From: Chlorops oryzae
Lineage: Eukaryota > Arthropoda > Insecta > Diptera > Chloropidae
Direction of reading: 5' to 3'
Assembly (NCBI GenBank): GCA_020466095.1
Contig: CM035806.1
Location: forward strand, 63,129,087-63,193,086
DNA: 64,000 nucleotides
Shown: piece by piece, positions 43,091 to 53,126 of the stretch
Position numbering within the stretch: position 1 is the stretch's first letter
How the letters are laid out: each line of letters starts with the position of its first letter
The notes under the pieces: generated by a model
Databases searched by the model: none
What the model was told of the DNA's origin: nothing
What the model saw: the letters and a program-made list of their open reading frames with translations, nothing else
Position numbers and translations under genes: made by a program

Positions 43091-43320
43091 CCATTAGGCA
43101 GGCATAGGAAATTCAACAAATTGGGGATATTCACCAAAAAGCTACCAACAAAAACCTTAGGCAGGAATAGGAAATTCAACAAATTCGAGAAATTCACCAG
43201 AAAGCTACCAACAACAATACGGGTGGACACAAAGTGGCACATTGATGCCACTTGCAAGAAAATTATCAAAGAATCACGGCGTCGGCTCGGGTTTTTATAT
43301 AGCTTTAAAAGTTATAATTG
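43091..43320 (+). repeat. 63-bp tandem duplication in an open frame
   Basis: 'ttaggcaggcataggaaatt' (43094) and 'ttaggcaggaataggaaatt' (43157) start two 63-bp copies. The frame 43001-43321 stays open through them (repeat RKFNKxxxFTxKLPT) and is basic, but I recognise no family and see no splice support. Possibly coding part of the element at 43.0-43.8 kb. Confidence 0.4.
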
Positions 43321-43806
43321 AAGCTTTAATAAATATATTACGATATACTTTTGCTTAATGTGCACGAATGTTTTCATTTTGTAATAAATTTACATACATT
43401 TTTGACTACTACTACGAATTTGATTGTATATAAAATTTAGTATTTTTGCTGAAAAAGCTTGATCAAAAAGTTATGTGGACAGGGTAGGACAAAAAAAAAC
43501 CATTTCTATTTCTCCTTAATATTGAGTTTCCTTGATTATTTTTATGTTTTTCAAGCTTTTCATGGCATTTTATGAGTTTGGTAGATATTTTATATGTAAT
43601 GTACTCGAAAATCTCCCAAAATTAAAATTAAAAGTGGCAATGCATTTCACCACAGCAGAGCTAAAGCCTTCGCTGCCATAGCATGTTTATCTTTTCCTCA
43701 TGCCATATGCATATGTTGAAGCAGCGTAGCTCTAACACATTGCAGGGATTAGGAAGAAGAAGAGTTAGACCTATAGTCCTATATGAGGGTCACGTCGCTC
43801 GCTTCC

Positions 43807-44259
43807 TTTTTTTTTTTTTTTTTTTTTTGGGTTTCAGTAATGTTGGCTTGGGTCACATCAAGTTCCACATCTGCCAGGGTGTACTTCGTTACGATTTTAT
43901 GACCGTCGTCAGGCTATATCGACTAGGTTATGTGACCTGCGTCAGGGTTCGTTCACGTTTTACCCCTCCCCACCGCCTTCAGACGGGATACTGGTTCCAG
44001 GGTTGGTTGACCGTCGTCAGTTGTATTAATTATAGTTGAGTTGAATTTAGCCCGATTCGAGTGCCCTTGAGTACTTATATTCCTCCTAAGCACACGTTTC
44101 GACCAATTCCCGTTTTATATGACCGGCGTCAATATTCAAATTCCCGTTTTATATGACCGGCGTCAATTTTCAAACAAAATGGCGATTATTTCACAATGGT
44201 GAGCCCGGCCCGAGCGTAAATGAGTCCCATGTTACCTCATTGACATTCGTTACGAAACT
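43807..44259 (-). mobile_element. Retroposed sequence (SINE or processed copy), 13-bp TSD
   Basis: Poly(A) on the minus strand (T run 43807-43829) and a perfect 13-bp TSD gtcgctcgcttcc (43794-43806, 44260-44272) show insertion by a LINE machinery. The 453-bp body has a direct repeat 'ttcccgttttatatgaccgg' (34-bp period, about 44105-44172) and several 'ccgtcgtcag' words. No tRNA-like head or ORF was recognised. Confidence 0.85.
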
Positions 44260-44272
44260 GTCGCTCGCTTCC

Positions 44273-44927
44273 TTAAAATATATGCGAGTTTCATTCAGTA
44301 TTGCCAACATTCAAAAACAACCTTTCCCTTATAAGTCTTCGGTAAACCATATTTATCCCGTTTCTCTTAAAGTAGTATCCACAGTTAATCCCTTTTTTGA
44401 TATGTTACAGAGAGCGAACAAAGGGGAAAAATAACTGCGAAAACTATAACAAAATAAAAAAAAGATAATTTCTGAAAGAAGAGCTCATAATTTGCGTAGA
44501 GAAAAAAATCCCCCTTTCCCAAATTGTAGAAAAAGGGGAAAAATCTCACGAGCTGGCCACACTGTCTTTGAATGAATTCCAGTCTTATTGAAACTGTCGA
44601 ACGATGAGGGTGTGCTCGCATGATTTTTGCATTCACATCACATCGTTACGTTAAAACACGAAGTGTTTCTGGCTTTGTGTGCGTTTGGCTGTCACTGATT
44701 TAAATTGATTTCTTAGAGACACGTTTGTGAGTTTCTCTTTAATATTGGAGAGCTTACCGAAATCCTACAATGTAACTGCCTGTACTAGACGCTGGCAGAG
44801 CCGCACGTCTGCCGGTACAGCAAATCCCAATTACACGATTTTGTGGGCGTATACTTAAAGCTGGTCTGTCCTCCTTTTTTTTATATTTTCCGGATATCAA
44901 TCGTTAAGATTCCGATATCTTATATAT
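44273..44927. other. Non-coding flank
   Basis: No gene or element end is supported. A (TA)n tract just before 44936 provided the target for the next hAT. Confidence 0.35.
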
Positions 44928-45195
44928 ATATATATCAGAGACCTGCAACGAATGTTTCATTTCAAATTTAAAAACGAAATTTTATTGCTACAGTCATGTT
45001 TCCATTCGACACTAGTTTCATTGAATACTGTCGTATAGTGATTTTTTTTTAAATGAATAGTGTGATCTTATATACACTGCATAAGTTTGTCATCGAATGT
45101 CAATATTGCTATGTTCAAAGGGTGAATGATTTTGAATCATTCGTTGCCCTTTTCATTTGAAAAAATTATTTCAAACAGAAAATTTAATTATTAAT

Positions 45196-46581
45196 ATGGA
45201 TATAGCCATAGCTGTGAAGTAATGATTACTAATCGTAGTCATTAGTAATTTGATTACTTTTATCCAAAAGTTGAAGTAATTGATTAAGTACGATTCTTTT
45301 CTGTTTGGCCCAATAATCCAAGAATTACGAATACAAATAATCAAATTGGAATCAGGATTACTTGCGATTACGAAAAATAATCAAAAATAATCAAAAGTAA
45401 TCAAAAAAGTAATTCGACTACTTTTGAAGATTATTTTTGATTAATTTTGATTATTTTTAGGGTTTTTGTCTGTTCAACTAGGAATTTTCAGAATTTGGAT
45501 TCAAAAACAAATACAAATATATAAAATATAAATATTTTATTATGAAAAAGAACGAAAACACACAATGCATGATAAAACAAAGAAACCATTTTACTCCAAA
45601 CTGCTATTCGTCTTCATTAAAACTAATTTTTCAAAATAAAAATCAGACAGTGACTGCCTTCATGGAGCATTTACTATGCATGTCAAAAGAAAATAGTCTT
45701 TCAACTGGCGCTGATGATGTCAAAAACCCTAAAAATAATCAAAAATAATCAAAAATAATCTTCAAAAGTAGTCGAATTACTTTTTTGATTACTTTTGATT
45801 ATTTTTGATTATTTTTCGTAATCGCAAGTAATCCTGATTCCAATTAGATTATTTGTATTCGTAATCAATTACTTACAGAAAAATCTCATATAAGGATTAT
45901 ATAATCATTATAATTCCTTTTAAAATGTAATTTAATTGATTACTAATCGTAATCGCAAATTCACAGCTATGGATATAGCTGAAAAACTGAAGAGCGGAGA
46001 ATATTCATTAGAAAAAAAAAGGAGGAGTTCCAGCAAAATATGGAAGATTTTTGCACTCATTGCAAAAGAAGATGGAACAGTTATCGACGGAATAGTGCAC
46101 TGCCGATCGTGCAAGAAAATTTTCAAATACAACGGAAAGCAAACCTCAAATCTTGTTCGGCATAAATGCTATTTAGAGTGCACGGCTGCAGTAGAGATTA
46201 CAAAAGTTAGTAGTGAAGATAAAGAAAGCGTTGTTGAATCATGCTCACAATGGGTGGTTGAAGATTGTCGCCCTTTTTCATCAGTTAACGGTAGTGGCTT
46301 TAAAAAAATGATAGAAAAATTTATCAATATCGGAGCCAAGTATGGCAAAAACATAGACTTAATTGGTGGAAATATCATACAACCGATTTTCCGAATCTTT
46401 CAAAATTTGCAGTAAATGTACTATCAATTCCCGCAAGTAGTGCTGCATCTGAACGTGTATTTTCTATGGCTGGAAACATAATTACCGAAAAAAGAAATCG
46501 ATTAGGGCCCAGCAATGTAAACAATTTGTTATTTTTAAATTCTGTGTTTAAAAATGAATCTGCTAGTAATAAATATAACTG
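45196..46581 (+). pseudogene. Internally deleted hobo-like hAT transposase (BED finger + dimerisation domain)
   Basis: The original ATG (45196) and codon 2 are split by a hAT MITE; its right end rebuilds an ATG at 45969, so MDIAEKLKSGEYSL still opens. Domains: BED-type zinc finger (CRSCKKIFKYNGKQTSNLVRH, about residues 45-70), then the N-terminal helical domain ending SSVNGSGFKKMIEKFINIGAKYG. From about 46385 the sequence jumps to the C-terminal block IPASSAASERVFSMAGNII and LGPSNVNNLLFLNS, the hAT dimerisation core. The catalytic RNase-H core is deleted and the junction is out of frame (stop at 46413). A truncated BED protein could still be made and might compete for element ends; inference. 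Confidence 0.85.
45207..45971. mobile_element. hAT MITE with foldback arms, TSD GATATAGC
   Basis: Ends 'catagctgtgaa' inverted, perfect TSD GATATAGC (45199-45206, 45972-45979). Arms of about 300 bp built of 'aataatcaaaa' and 'gtaattcgactacttttgaa' fold on each other. The loop has a short open frame of no known family. It sits in codons 1-2 of the host transposase gene. Confidence 0.92.
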
Positions 46582-47117
46582 AAAAATTGTTATGTTGGTT
46601 GATTGAAAATTCCGTTACTTTCCGAGCTTAAGGTCCAACCAAGTAAATGACTTAGTGCCACGAATCTTGCACGGCCAACAACAACGCCAATATTGGGCAA
46701 TGTGTAATATTGTTTTCATGGATTCATGGTTAATACTATTAGTTATATTTTCTTACAGAAAGCGTTTAAATTGTTTCACATAGTAGGCGTTGTATTTTTT
46801 AAGCATTCGTGAATACATTCAATCAATCACTGCTTTTTTTTCTATTTAACACTACACTACACTATATTCAATGAATAGTGTATTAGCAGTATTCACAAAT
46901 ACACCGCGCGTCACCAGGTTAGCACACCTCCCACCAGCTTATATAATTGCTCTTGTTCTGATTGTTTTTAATAAAAAGATAAGTTTTGGTATTCAGTTCT
47001 TCTCATCTTCATATGAACTCTTACTGTTAATCAAAGCAGGCGACGAATCGGTCTTTTAATAAGGTTTTGGCTGTGGTATTTTATATTATATAGAAAAACG
47101 TGCTTTGTTTTCGCGTT

Positions 47118-47534
47118 CACTCTTAAAAATATTTCCTTCTATTATAGTAGGAAACAGGTTACCTTCTATTTTAAACGTAAGTTTACACACCAAATTAATT
47201 TTCAACCTCAAATGTGTAAAATTATGCATTAGATGTGAATTAAAGGAATCCTTCCCTGTGTATTTTAAACATAAATTATGTAAAATTTGGCCTTTTTCCC
47301 GCAAAATTAAACATTCATAATAATAAAATTGCTAAAGTTGTGTAAAATTAGTATTTCTATAGTAAACCTAAACATTCATTGATTAAATGTACGCATTTTA
47401 TGTAAATATGCATTACGCATGTGCGAAATTACACAAAAATTACCTTTTACACTTTTTTTGGCACAAAAGTAAACATATTTTGGGGTAAATTTACAGTATT
47501 TATAAACGTAATTTTACTTCCATTTTTTAGAGTG
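47118..47534. mobile_element. CACTCT-ended MITE inside the Tc1 left arm, TSD TT
   Basis: Ends 'cactcttaaaaata' and complemented 'cactctaaaaaatg', flanked by TT. AT-rich, with repeated 'ttacac' / 'gtgtaa' words. It belongs to the CACT-ended group seen at 35529 and 56846. Confidence 0.55.
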
Positions 47535-47638
47535 TTACTAGGTTAGCACATTCAAAGTATTTTTAGTTTATTTTCAACATTTGAAAGCCTACGACCACAG
47601 AATTTTTTTTCCTGCTCACGTGCGGTATTGATCTCAAT

Positions 47639-48634
47639 ATGGGTAAAGGAAAATCACTTTCTATAGAGGAGAAATCAAAAATTGAAGCTTACGAGGATTT
47701 AAAGGTGTCAATAAGCGAAATATCAAGAAAAATTGGGAGAAGTCGTAAAGTCATAACCTCATTTTTGCGCAATAAGTCGGGATATGGCAAAAATAATAAA
47801 GGAGGTAATAACAAAGTCCTTTCAGACACTGATAAAAGAGCAATTTTGAGAAAAGCGTCGAACTCCCATGACTCCGCCGCAAAGATCAGGGCTAATGTTG
47901 GCGTTAATGCAAGCCTATCTACCGTTCGAAGGGTGATTAATAATGCTCCACATTTGAAAAGGCTGAAACTAAAGAAAAAACCCCCACTTAACGTATCACG
48001 GAAGGAAATGCGCTTGAATTTCGCTAAAGGATACATGTCATGGACTTCAGATTGGCGATACGTTGTCTTTTCGGATGAAAAAAAATTCAATTTGGAAGGT
48101 CCAGACGGCTACAACTACTACTTCCACGATCTTCGCAAAGAGGAACACCAGTTGGATCGCCTTCATAGTCGGGTGGGTGGTGTGATGGTGTGGGGAGCTA
48201 TCTCTTACTTTGGAACTTGCAAGTTGCAATTTTTGACAGCTAATATGAATGCCCAGGCTTACAAAAAAGTGCTTGAAACTGCTTTTCCAGAATTTAAAAA
48301 TTTGTTTGGTGATTTACCATGGCATTTTCAACATGACAATGCCCCTATCCACACTGCCCGGATAATTAAGTCGTGGATTGAGCACCAAAAAGTAAATTTA
48401 ATAAAGTGGCCGCCTTATTCTCCCGACATAAATATAATAGAAAATGTTTGGGGATGGCTCGTTCGTAAAGTTTACGAATCTGGAAAACAATATTCCAACA
48501 AATCAGAGCTTATTGACGGGATTAAGTGCGCCTGGTCAGAGATTTCCCTGAATTATATAGGAACATTGTATGATTCCCTTCCAAATCGAATATATGAGGT
48601 CATACTCAAGGGAGGAGGTTCAACGCATTATTAA
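47639..48634 (+). CDS. Tc1-family transposase, DD34E, intact
   Basis: A single uninterrupted frame of 331 residues (MGKGKSLSIEEK to GGGSTHY), the normal size for Tc1 transposases (about 330-350). Residues 1-115 form the paired-like DNA-binding region: helix-turn-helix ISEISRKIGRSRKVITSFL, then a basic GYGKNNKGGNNK linker and a second helical half (SLSTVRRVI). The catalytic triad is visible: D in VFSDEKKFN, D in FQHDNAPIHTA, E in PDINIIENVWGWL, with 34 residues between the last two. The glycine-rich GGVMVWGAISYFG strand is present. It excises and inserts the element at TA. No frameshift or stop was found and both TIRs are present, so activity is possible, although the left arm carries a MITE. 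The gene has no intron. Confidence 0.95.
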   Translation: MGKGKSLSIEEKSKIEAYEDLKVSISEISRKIGRSRKVITSFLRNKSGYGKNNKGGNNKVLSDTDKRAILRKASNSHDSAAKIRANVGVNASLSTVRRVINNAPHLKRLKLKKKPPLNVSRKEMRLNFAKGYMSWTSDWRYVVFSDEKKFNLEGPDGYNYYFHDLRKEEHQLDRLHSRVGGVMVWGAISYFGTCKLQFLTANMNAQAYKKVLETAFPEFKNLFGDLPWHFQHDNAPIHTARIIKSWIEHQKVNLIKWPPYSPDINIIENVWGWLVRKVYESGKQYSNKSELIDGIKCAWSEISLNYIGTLYDSLPNRIYEVILKGGGSTHY

Positions 48635-49044
48635 ATGTACTTAAAAATATTTAATTTTGTTAATTGTTCAGTTTCGAAATTAATTTTTTGCTTAAAAGAC
48701 AGAAAATAAAGAGGAAAAAAAGGATGTTCTAACCTGTTGATCAATATTAGAAAGGTGATATTTATCTTATTTTTGGGGGAAAATTCATCAAACAAATATT
48801 TGCAGTGATAAATCAATACTCTGTATCTTATTTAATCGGAAATTAAATAGGCTTTAAAGAAAAAAAAAATTAATGGATTCGTGCTTTTCGTTCGGGGGGA
48901 ATTGATCCGAAACCACTAAGATGAATCGGCGTGCTAACCTGATGACGCGCAGTGTATATTGCCTACTGCTTGCTATGTTTTCAATTTTTTGAGAATGTTT
49001 CATATGGGCAAATGAATGCACTCATGCAGGTCTCTGATATATAT

Positions 49045-49561
49045 ACTATATAAATATATATAAATTGATCACAAACACTTTATTTCCACTTTGAACGGAA
49101 GATTAGACCTTTACGCCTCTAGATCTTTCGAGCAATAGCCAAATTAACTGTAGCGGAGGACAGTGCAACTGGAAACTAGCTAGTTCCTAGTTAGGCTTGC
49201 CACACTTCGTGTTTTTAGGGCGTAAAACTAGCTCTTTCTATTCTAACTTGGCGATTCCAGTTGAGTAAGCTGAACTTGCTCTCTTTTATCCTCTCTCTAT
49301 CTCTATTTCCTAATGTGTGTAATGGAAACAACGCTTTGCGTAGAATTTGGCCATTGGAAGGACAGTGGGTTACGCTCGTGCAATATGAGAACGAATTTAG
49401 TGTGTTTCATATACATATATTTTTTTTTTGTTTTTTTAAATTTACATTCATCACAATAGCAACCTGGAGACTCGACAGATGGATAGATCTTTTGTGATAT
49501 ACGAGGAGATAATTCCGGGACGACGATATGTAAGAGCTTTTCAGCGATCATAAGAATTTTA
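49045..49561. other. Non-coding flank
   Basis: No gene or terminal repeat is supported. A short 'actagctagttcctagttag' palindromic word lies at 49177. Confidence 0.35.
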
Positions 49562-50417
49562 AAAATATATATTTACCGATCCGCTGCTCTTGCCTGAAGA
49601 AACTGTGACCACAGTGCTAGCCGCTTATGCTATTTGGTATAGCCAGTCATTAAATAGCTTTACTATTGGTGTATGCCCATCATTTGGATACATGGCCCAG
49701 TTCAATTTGTGGGTGCTAGGAAGTTTGTCCACAAGTTCCTTTACTAGGAACGGATTCTGTAGATGCGCATACATGTCGCAGCTTTCCATCATAGCACAGA
49801 TGTTCCGTACACAAAGAACAAATTCGACTAATGTTTCTAACTTTTCACATTCTTTATGTATTAATTATTTCTGAACCATCGATGGGAGAAATAATTTGTG
49901 CTTTAACATACTATTTCTCTAGCCTTACCCTTCAAACAAGCTTTCAGGCGTGAGAGGTTCTCTGCGTCAGAAAATCCTGCTACCTCAGTGCTTTTCTCGA
50001 AATTGCTTATGAACAAGGGCCAGTCTTCCGCATCGCCGCTAAAATTCGGTAGGCTCTGCGGTATTGCTTGTCGTGCTGCTAGCTGCGCTGCCGACGGTCC
50101 ATTGTGTAACAGAGTGCTCATCAAGTATTACTTGGTGCTCATCATTGTCGCACCTCCTTCTTGCGACAGAATTTTGTATTTTTGATCTAAATACTGCCGC
50201 TTTATTTTCATCTCCTCCTCCAATCGATCGAGTTGCAAATTCTTATGGCTTGACGGATTCCCGCCGTTTTCTGGCTGCGTCTTTGGAAAATTATTGAAGG
50301 GCATCGTCGTCGGAGCTCTTCGTTCGTATACTGATGCTGTCGGTAAGACGTCGTTCATCGTTGCTGCGAAGATTGGTTCTTGCGTCACACCCGCATTTAC
50401 GTAGATTTGATCCGACG

Positions 50418-51251
50418 CACAGTGGTGCCGCTCCATATATTTTTTGGAAAAAAATAGAAGAAGTGGTCGTAGAGTATTGAAACACTTCTGTGGGCTAAAT
50501 TAAGATATTTTGAAAAAATCTTGGAAATCCGCTCACTGCCACGCCCACCTCCCATATGTGCACAAGTCAAAATTTTTATTTTTAGACCTAGGGACTTGAA
50601 ATTCGGGACACTTCTTAATTGAGTTCTCCTCATAAAAAAAAATACATAAATATTGGGGCTGCCACGCAGCATGAATTGAACATGAAAACGTCTGAACATT
50701 GAACACGTAAAGCACACTGTGTTCAAAATAGAATCTTGTATGAACATGAACATTTGCAGTGTGAACTTAACACTTCTCGATCGAACATGTTCAATGTATA
50801 AGATTTTCGAAACATAATCATGCGCATTATGTGTCATGTGTTTTATCGGATTACTTTGCTCATGAGCAAATAGTGAAATGATCGAACATGAGCAGAACAT
50901 GTATGTTCAAATACGAACCCTGATTTTCACATAAAAAATGTTCTCTATTTGGACTACAATTTTAATCTGAAATTTTATGAAAAACATTCCCTTCACTTTT
51001 GTTAGTTTTTTTAATGAAAAAGTAAAATTTTGATAAAAAATAATGTTAAATTCCTCATATCGAAATATTTCTTTACAATAGTAAATCATTAAAATTTTGA
51101 AATTCAAAAGTTGAAATATCCTATTTTTTTCACTGATAAAAAATAATGTTAAATTCCTCATATCCAAATATTTCTTTACAATAGTAAATCATTAAAATTT
51201 TGATATTCAAAAGTTGAAATATCCTATTTTTTCCACTGATGCCCCACTGTG
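50418..51251. mobile_element. Transib-like MITE, CACAGTG ends, TSD CGACG
   Basis: Ends 'cacagtggtgc' and complemented 'cacagtggggc', flanked by the GC-rich 5-bp TSD CGACG (50413-50417, 51252-51256). A CACAGTG-type end with a 5-bp GC-rich TSD is the Transib pattern. Removing it rejoins the gag frame (SSNIGAS|DQIYVNAG). 834 bp, no transposase; a 103-bp tandem duplication is at its right end. Confidence 0.8.
51032..51240 (+). repeat. 103-bp tandem duplication
   Basis: 'gataaaaaataatgttaaat' starts at 51032 and 51135; the two copies differ at a few bases. Inside the Transib-like element. Confidence 0.9.
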
Positions 51252-51377
51252 CGACGCTCCGATGTTAGATGAGAGAAAACCCTGTGCAAATCCTGTTGAG
51301 GTAATATATCCTTCATCTGACCTTGGGACTCCTGACACCGGAATGAAATTCTCGCTGGCTGGCACGCTCGATACCAT

Positions 51378-51536
51378 GAGGCCATTTACACTTTAAGACA
51401 TTTCGATAATGAAACACCCTTTTTGTAGGCTAGGGACGCACGGGGATGTGGTATGGTAGCGTTTTTCTCTCTTTCCCCTGCCTCCCTTTCCAACGAAAAT
51501 TTGTTTCATTATCGAAATGTCTTAACGTGTAAATAG
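51378..51536. mobile_element. GAGGCCATTTACAC MITE, copy 2
   Basis: About 159 bp, 'gaggccatttacactttaag' to 'cttaacgtgtaaatag'; core 'cacggggatgtggtatggta' matches 7850-7870. The uninterrupted twin of 7792-8205, though its last bases have decayed. Confidence 0.8.
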
Positions 51537-51582
51537 CGTACATCCGATGGTTTTGTTCTTGAGGCTAGGGATGGGCGATATT

Positions 51583-51655
51583 GACATTGTAAGGAGTATC
51601 GATCGATACGTATCGCATTAATATATCGATATATATCGATATATCGAGCACTTTT
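51583..51655. repeat. TATCGATA cluster
   Basis: 'gtatcgatcgatacgtatcg' followed by three 'atatcgatat' units. A weaker cluster lies at 53150-53260 ('tatcgatttccgatatttt', 'aatatcgatatatatc'). These may be one decayed element or DREF-type sites; context (TE-rich) favours a repeat. Confidence 0.45.
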
Positions 51656-52097
51656 TATTTTATACACTTTTGGTAACAACACGCCTATTTGCATTAATGT
51701 AATTGTCAGTTTATGTATACAAATTACCCGTCTCATGTATGTTATTAAGGCTTTAAAGAGCTCGAAAACATAGTTTTTAAATAGAAGATTTACCTAATTT
51801 CGTTTAGAGCCCATTAAAAAGTTATGTTTTACAAGGGGGTAGGTGTAAAATGAGGTAAATGTAATAATAATAAATAATTATTTTTATCAGTCAAGTTCCA
51901 ATTTTATTGTCATTTATCTCAAAAGTCGCGGTATTTTTAGCTTGGGTACAGTTCGTCCAAATCGTGTCCCGAAAATAAAGCTGTCATATGATGCCACATT
52001 GTCTCATTTCGGTATAAATAAACTTACGTAAGAAAGAGACATCTTTTAATGCCCATTAGGCATCAGCCATCTCTTTTACCCCCTATGTTTTTTTATA
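51656..52097. other. AT-rich non-coding stretch
   Basis: No gene, TIR or RNA is recognised in this stretch, which separates the TATCGATA cluster from the CACA-ended element. Confidence 0.3.
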
Positions 52098-52265
52098 CAC
52101 AGAGAAAACGATACCACATAAAATGGAAGAAAAACAATAAGATTTCTCTATGGTTTTTATCCAAGAAGATTGTCTTATTGAAACCATAGAGAAAAACTTA
52201 TTGTTTATTTTAACGAAAAATTGAACGAAAAGTCAAGAAGATAACTTATCATTTTGATATGAATT

Positions 52266-52335
52266 CTTGTAAAAAACCAGGTCGGCGGGTTCGATCCCTG
52301 CTCCAGCGAGCGTCGTTTTTTTTTTTTTTTTTTTT
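52266..52335 (+). repeat. tRNA-like 3' half followed by oligo-T
   Basis: 'ggcgggttcgatccctgctc' carries a B box and continues 'cagcgagcgtcg' into a 22-T run, which would stop RNA polymerase III. The D-arm half is not recognisable. Same post-tRNA word as the left unit at 63.7 kb ('caagcgaacgccg'). Confidence 0.5.
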
Positions 52336-52602
52336 TTTGGAAAAGTAGATAATTTAACATTTACATTATTTGAAAAACTGAGAAATAAAAGATTTTACCA
52401 ACGTTTTGATGCTTAAAAAATTAAAAAAAAAGAATCTATAGGAATTTCTTGAAAGAGCTTATGCGTGACGTTTCGGAAGGCCCGACGAAAGCAACTTGTT
52501 GTTATTGGTTCGTGTTCGTGTCCAACTTACTTTCTGCTCCCCGTATTTTTCCCCTCGAAATTTACTTGCCTGTTTTATCCTCCATTTTTACAAAACTTCT
52601 TT

Positions 52603-52680
52603 GGCCTGCGGCGGGGTTCGAACTCGGACCTTCCAGATTACAAGTCTAGCACACTTCAACTACGCCATCGCGAGATATGG
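52603..52680 (-). repeat. tRNA-like sequence (Thr-like anticodon arm), inverted
   Basis: On the minus strand: A-box-like 'gatggcgtagttgaagtg', an anticodon arm 'ctagacttgtaatctgg' with a 5-bp stem and TGT in the loop, and B box 'gagttcgaacccc'. The acceptor stem does not close, so it is a tRNA-derived repeat, not a working gene. It faces the unit at 52266. Confidence 0.5.
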
Positions 52681-53126
52681 CTTCAGCCTGCTAGATTGAT
52701 TATATCAATGTAAGTGTAAAAAAACGGGTTTGTATTTTTAAACTATGGAATGAATACGGAATTCATATACTTTTTTAAATCAATAAGTCTTGCTTTTTAT
52801 ATTAAAAAGGCTTCTTCTTAAAGCGATAAGGATAACTTATCAAAAGGTCACTTTTATAAGAATGTCACATAGTTTGATTAATATGCTCACCTTATTTTTT
52901 GAATATATCAAGAAGTTTTCCATATTCTTCAACAGAAATATTGAGATATTCCCATTAAATATATGAGGATATCTATTAAATTGTTTCAATAAGATTTTCT
53001 CTATGCATTCAAAGAGTTTTCTCTATGGAAAAAGCACATCGTTCATATAGTTTAAGAAGATTTCTCTATAAAATCTCTCAATAAGGGGATCTTATTGATT
53101 TTATGTGGTCATTTTTTTCTGTGTGT

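Larger units (their letters stand above)
46902..48954 (+). mobile_element. Tc1-family element, TSD TA
   Basis: Ends 'caccgcgcgtcaccaggtta' and complemented 'cactgcgcgtcatcaggtta', TA flanks (46900-46901, 48955-48956). Internal copies of the binding word ('aggttagcaca' 47540, complement 'ctaacctgttg' 48729) suggest an IR/DR arrangement. A 417-bp MITE is inserted in the left arm. The transposase gene is intact. Confidence 0.9.
44936..49036. mobile_element. hobo-like hAT element with nested insertions, TSD ATATATAT
   Basis: Ends 'cagagacctgca' at both sides; 8-bp flanks are ATATATAT. The hobo element of Drosophila ends in CAGAGAACTGCA, so this TIR is close to hobo. It holds an internally deleted BED/hAT gene (45196-46581), a hAT MITE (45207-45971) and a Tc1-family element (46902-48954). 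Its own DNA is about 1.3 kb. Confidence 0.88.
49562..51377 (-). pseudogene. BEL/Pao-type gag remnant, split by a Transib-like element
   Basis: The frame opens at an ATG (51377) next to a MITE, runs to 51257, is cut by 50418-51251, and resumes at 50412. Landmarks: a coiled-coil LDRLEEEMKIKRQYLDQKY (about 50150-50210), in-frame TAA at 50128, then AARQAIPQSLPNFSGDAEDWPLF and LSRLKACLKGKARE (49910-50080), and, after small frameshifts, ELVDKLPSTHKLNWAMY (about 49690-49740) and AASTVV. These are the DUF1759-type Gag blocks of BEL/Pao LTR retrotransposons, which build the particle shell. No protease, pol or LTR was seen. It is a dead fragment. Confidence 0.85.
52098..53125. mobile_element. CACA-ended element with a convergent tRNA-like pair, TSD TA
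   Basis: Ends 'cacagagaaaacgatacc' and complemented 'cacacagaaaaaaatgacca', both leading to 'ccacataaaat' and 'caataagat'; TA flanks (52096-52097, 53126-53127). The word 'tttctctatgg' and its complement repeat at least five times near the ends, a CACTA-like subterminal pattern. The middle holds two tRNA-like segments facing each other. Confidence 0.65.

Noticed and set aside
43001..43321. 106-codon basic frame with a duplicated 21-residue unit as a host gene
   Set aside because: The duplication is 63 bp and in frame, but the region lies within a putative element with inverted ends and no known family fits; kept only as a repeat.
47689..48090. 133-codon minus-strand frame
   Set aside because: Antisense of the Tc1-family transposase.
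50397..50900. 167-codon minus-strand frame crossing into the gag remnant
   Set aside because: Lies mostly in the Transib-like MITE and joins unrelated sequence at the insertion border.
52603..52680. Functional tRNA-Thr gene
   Set aside because: Anticodon arm and B box are good, but the acceptor stem fails and the T stem has mismatches; sits inside a mobile element.
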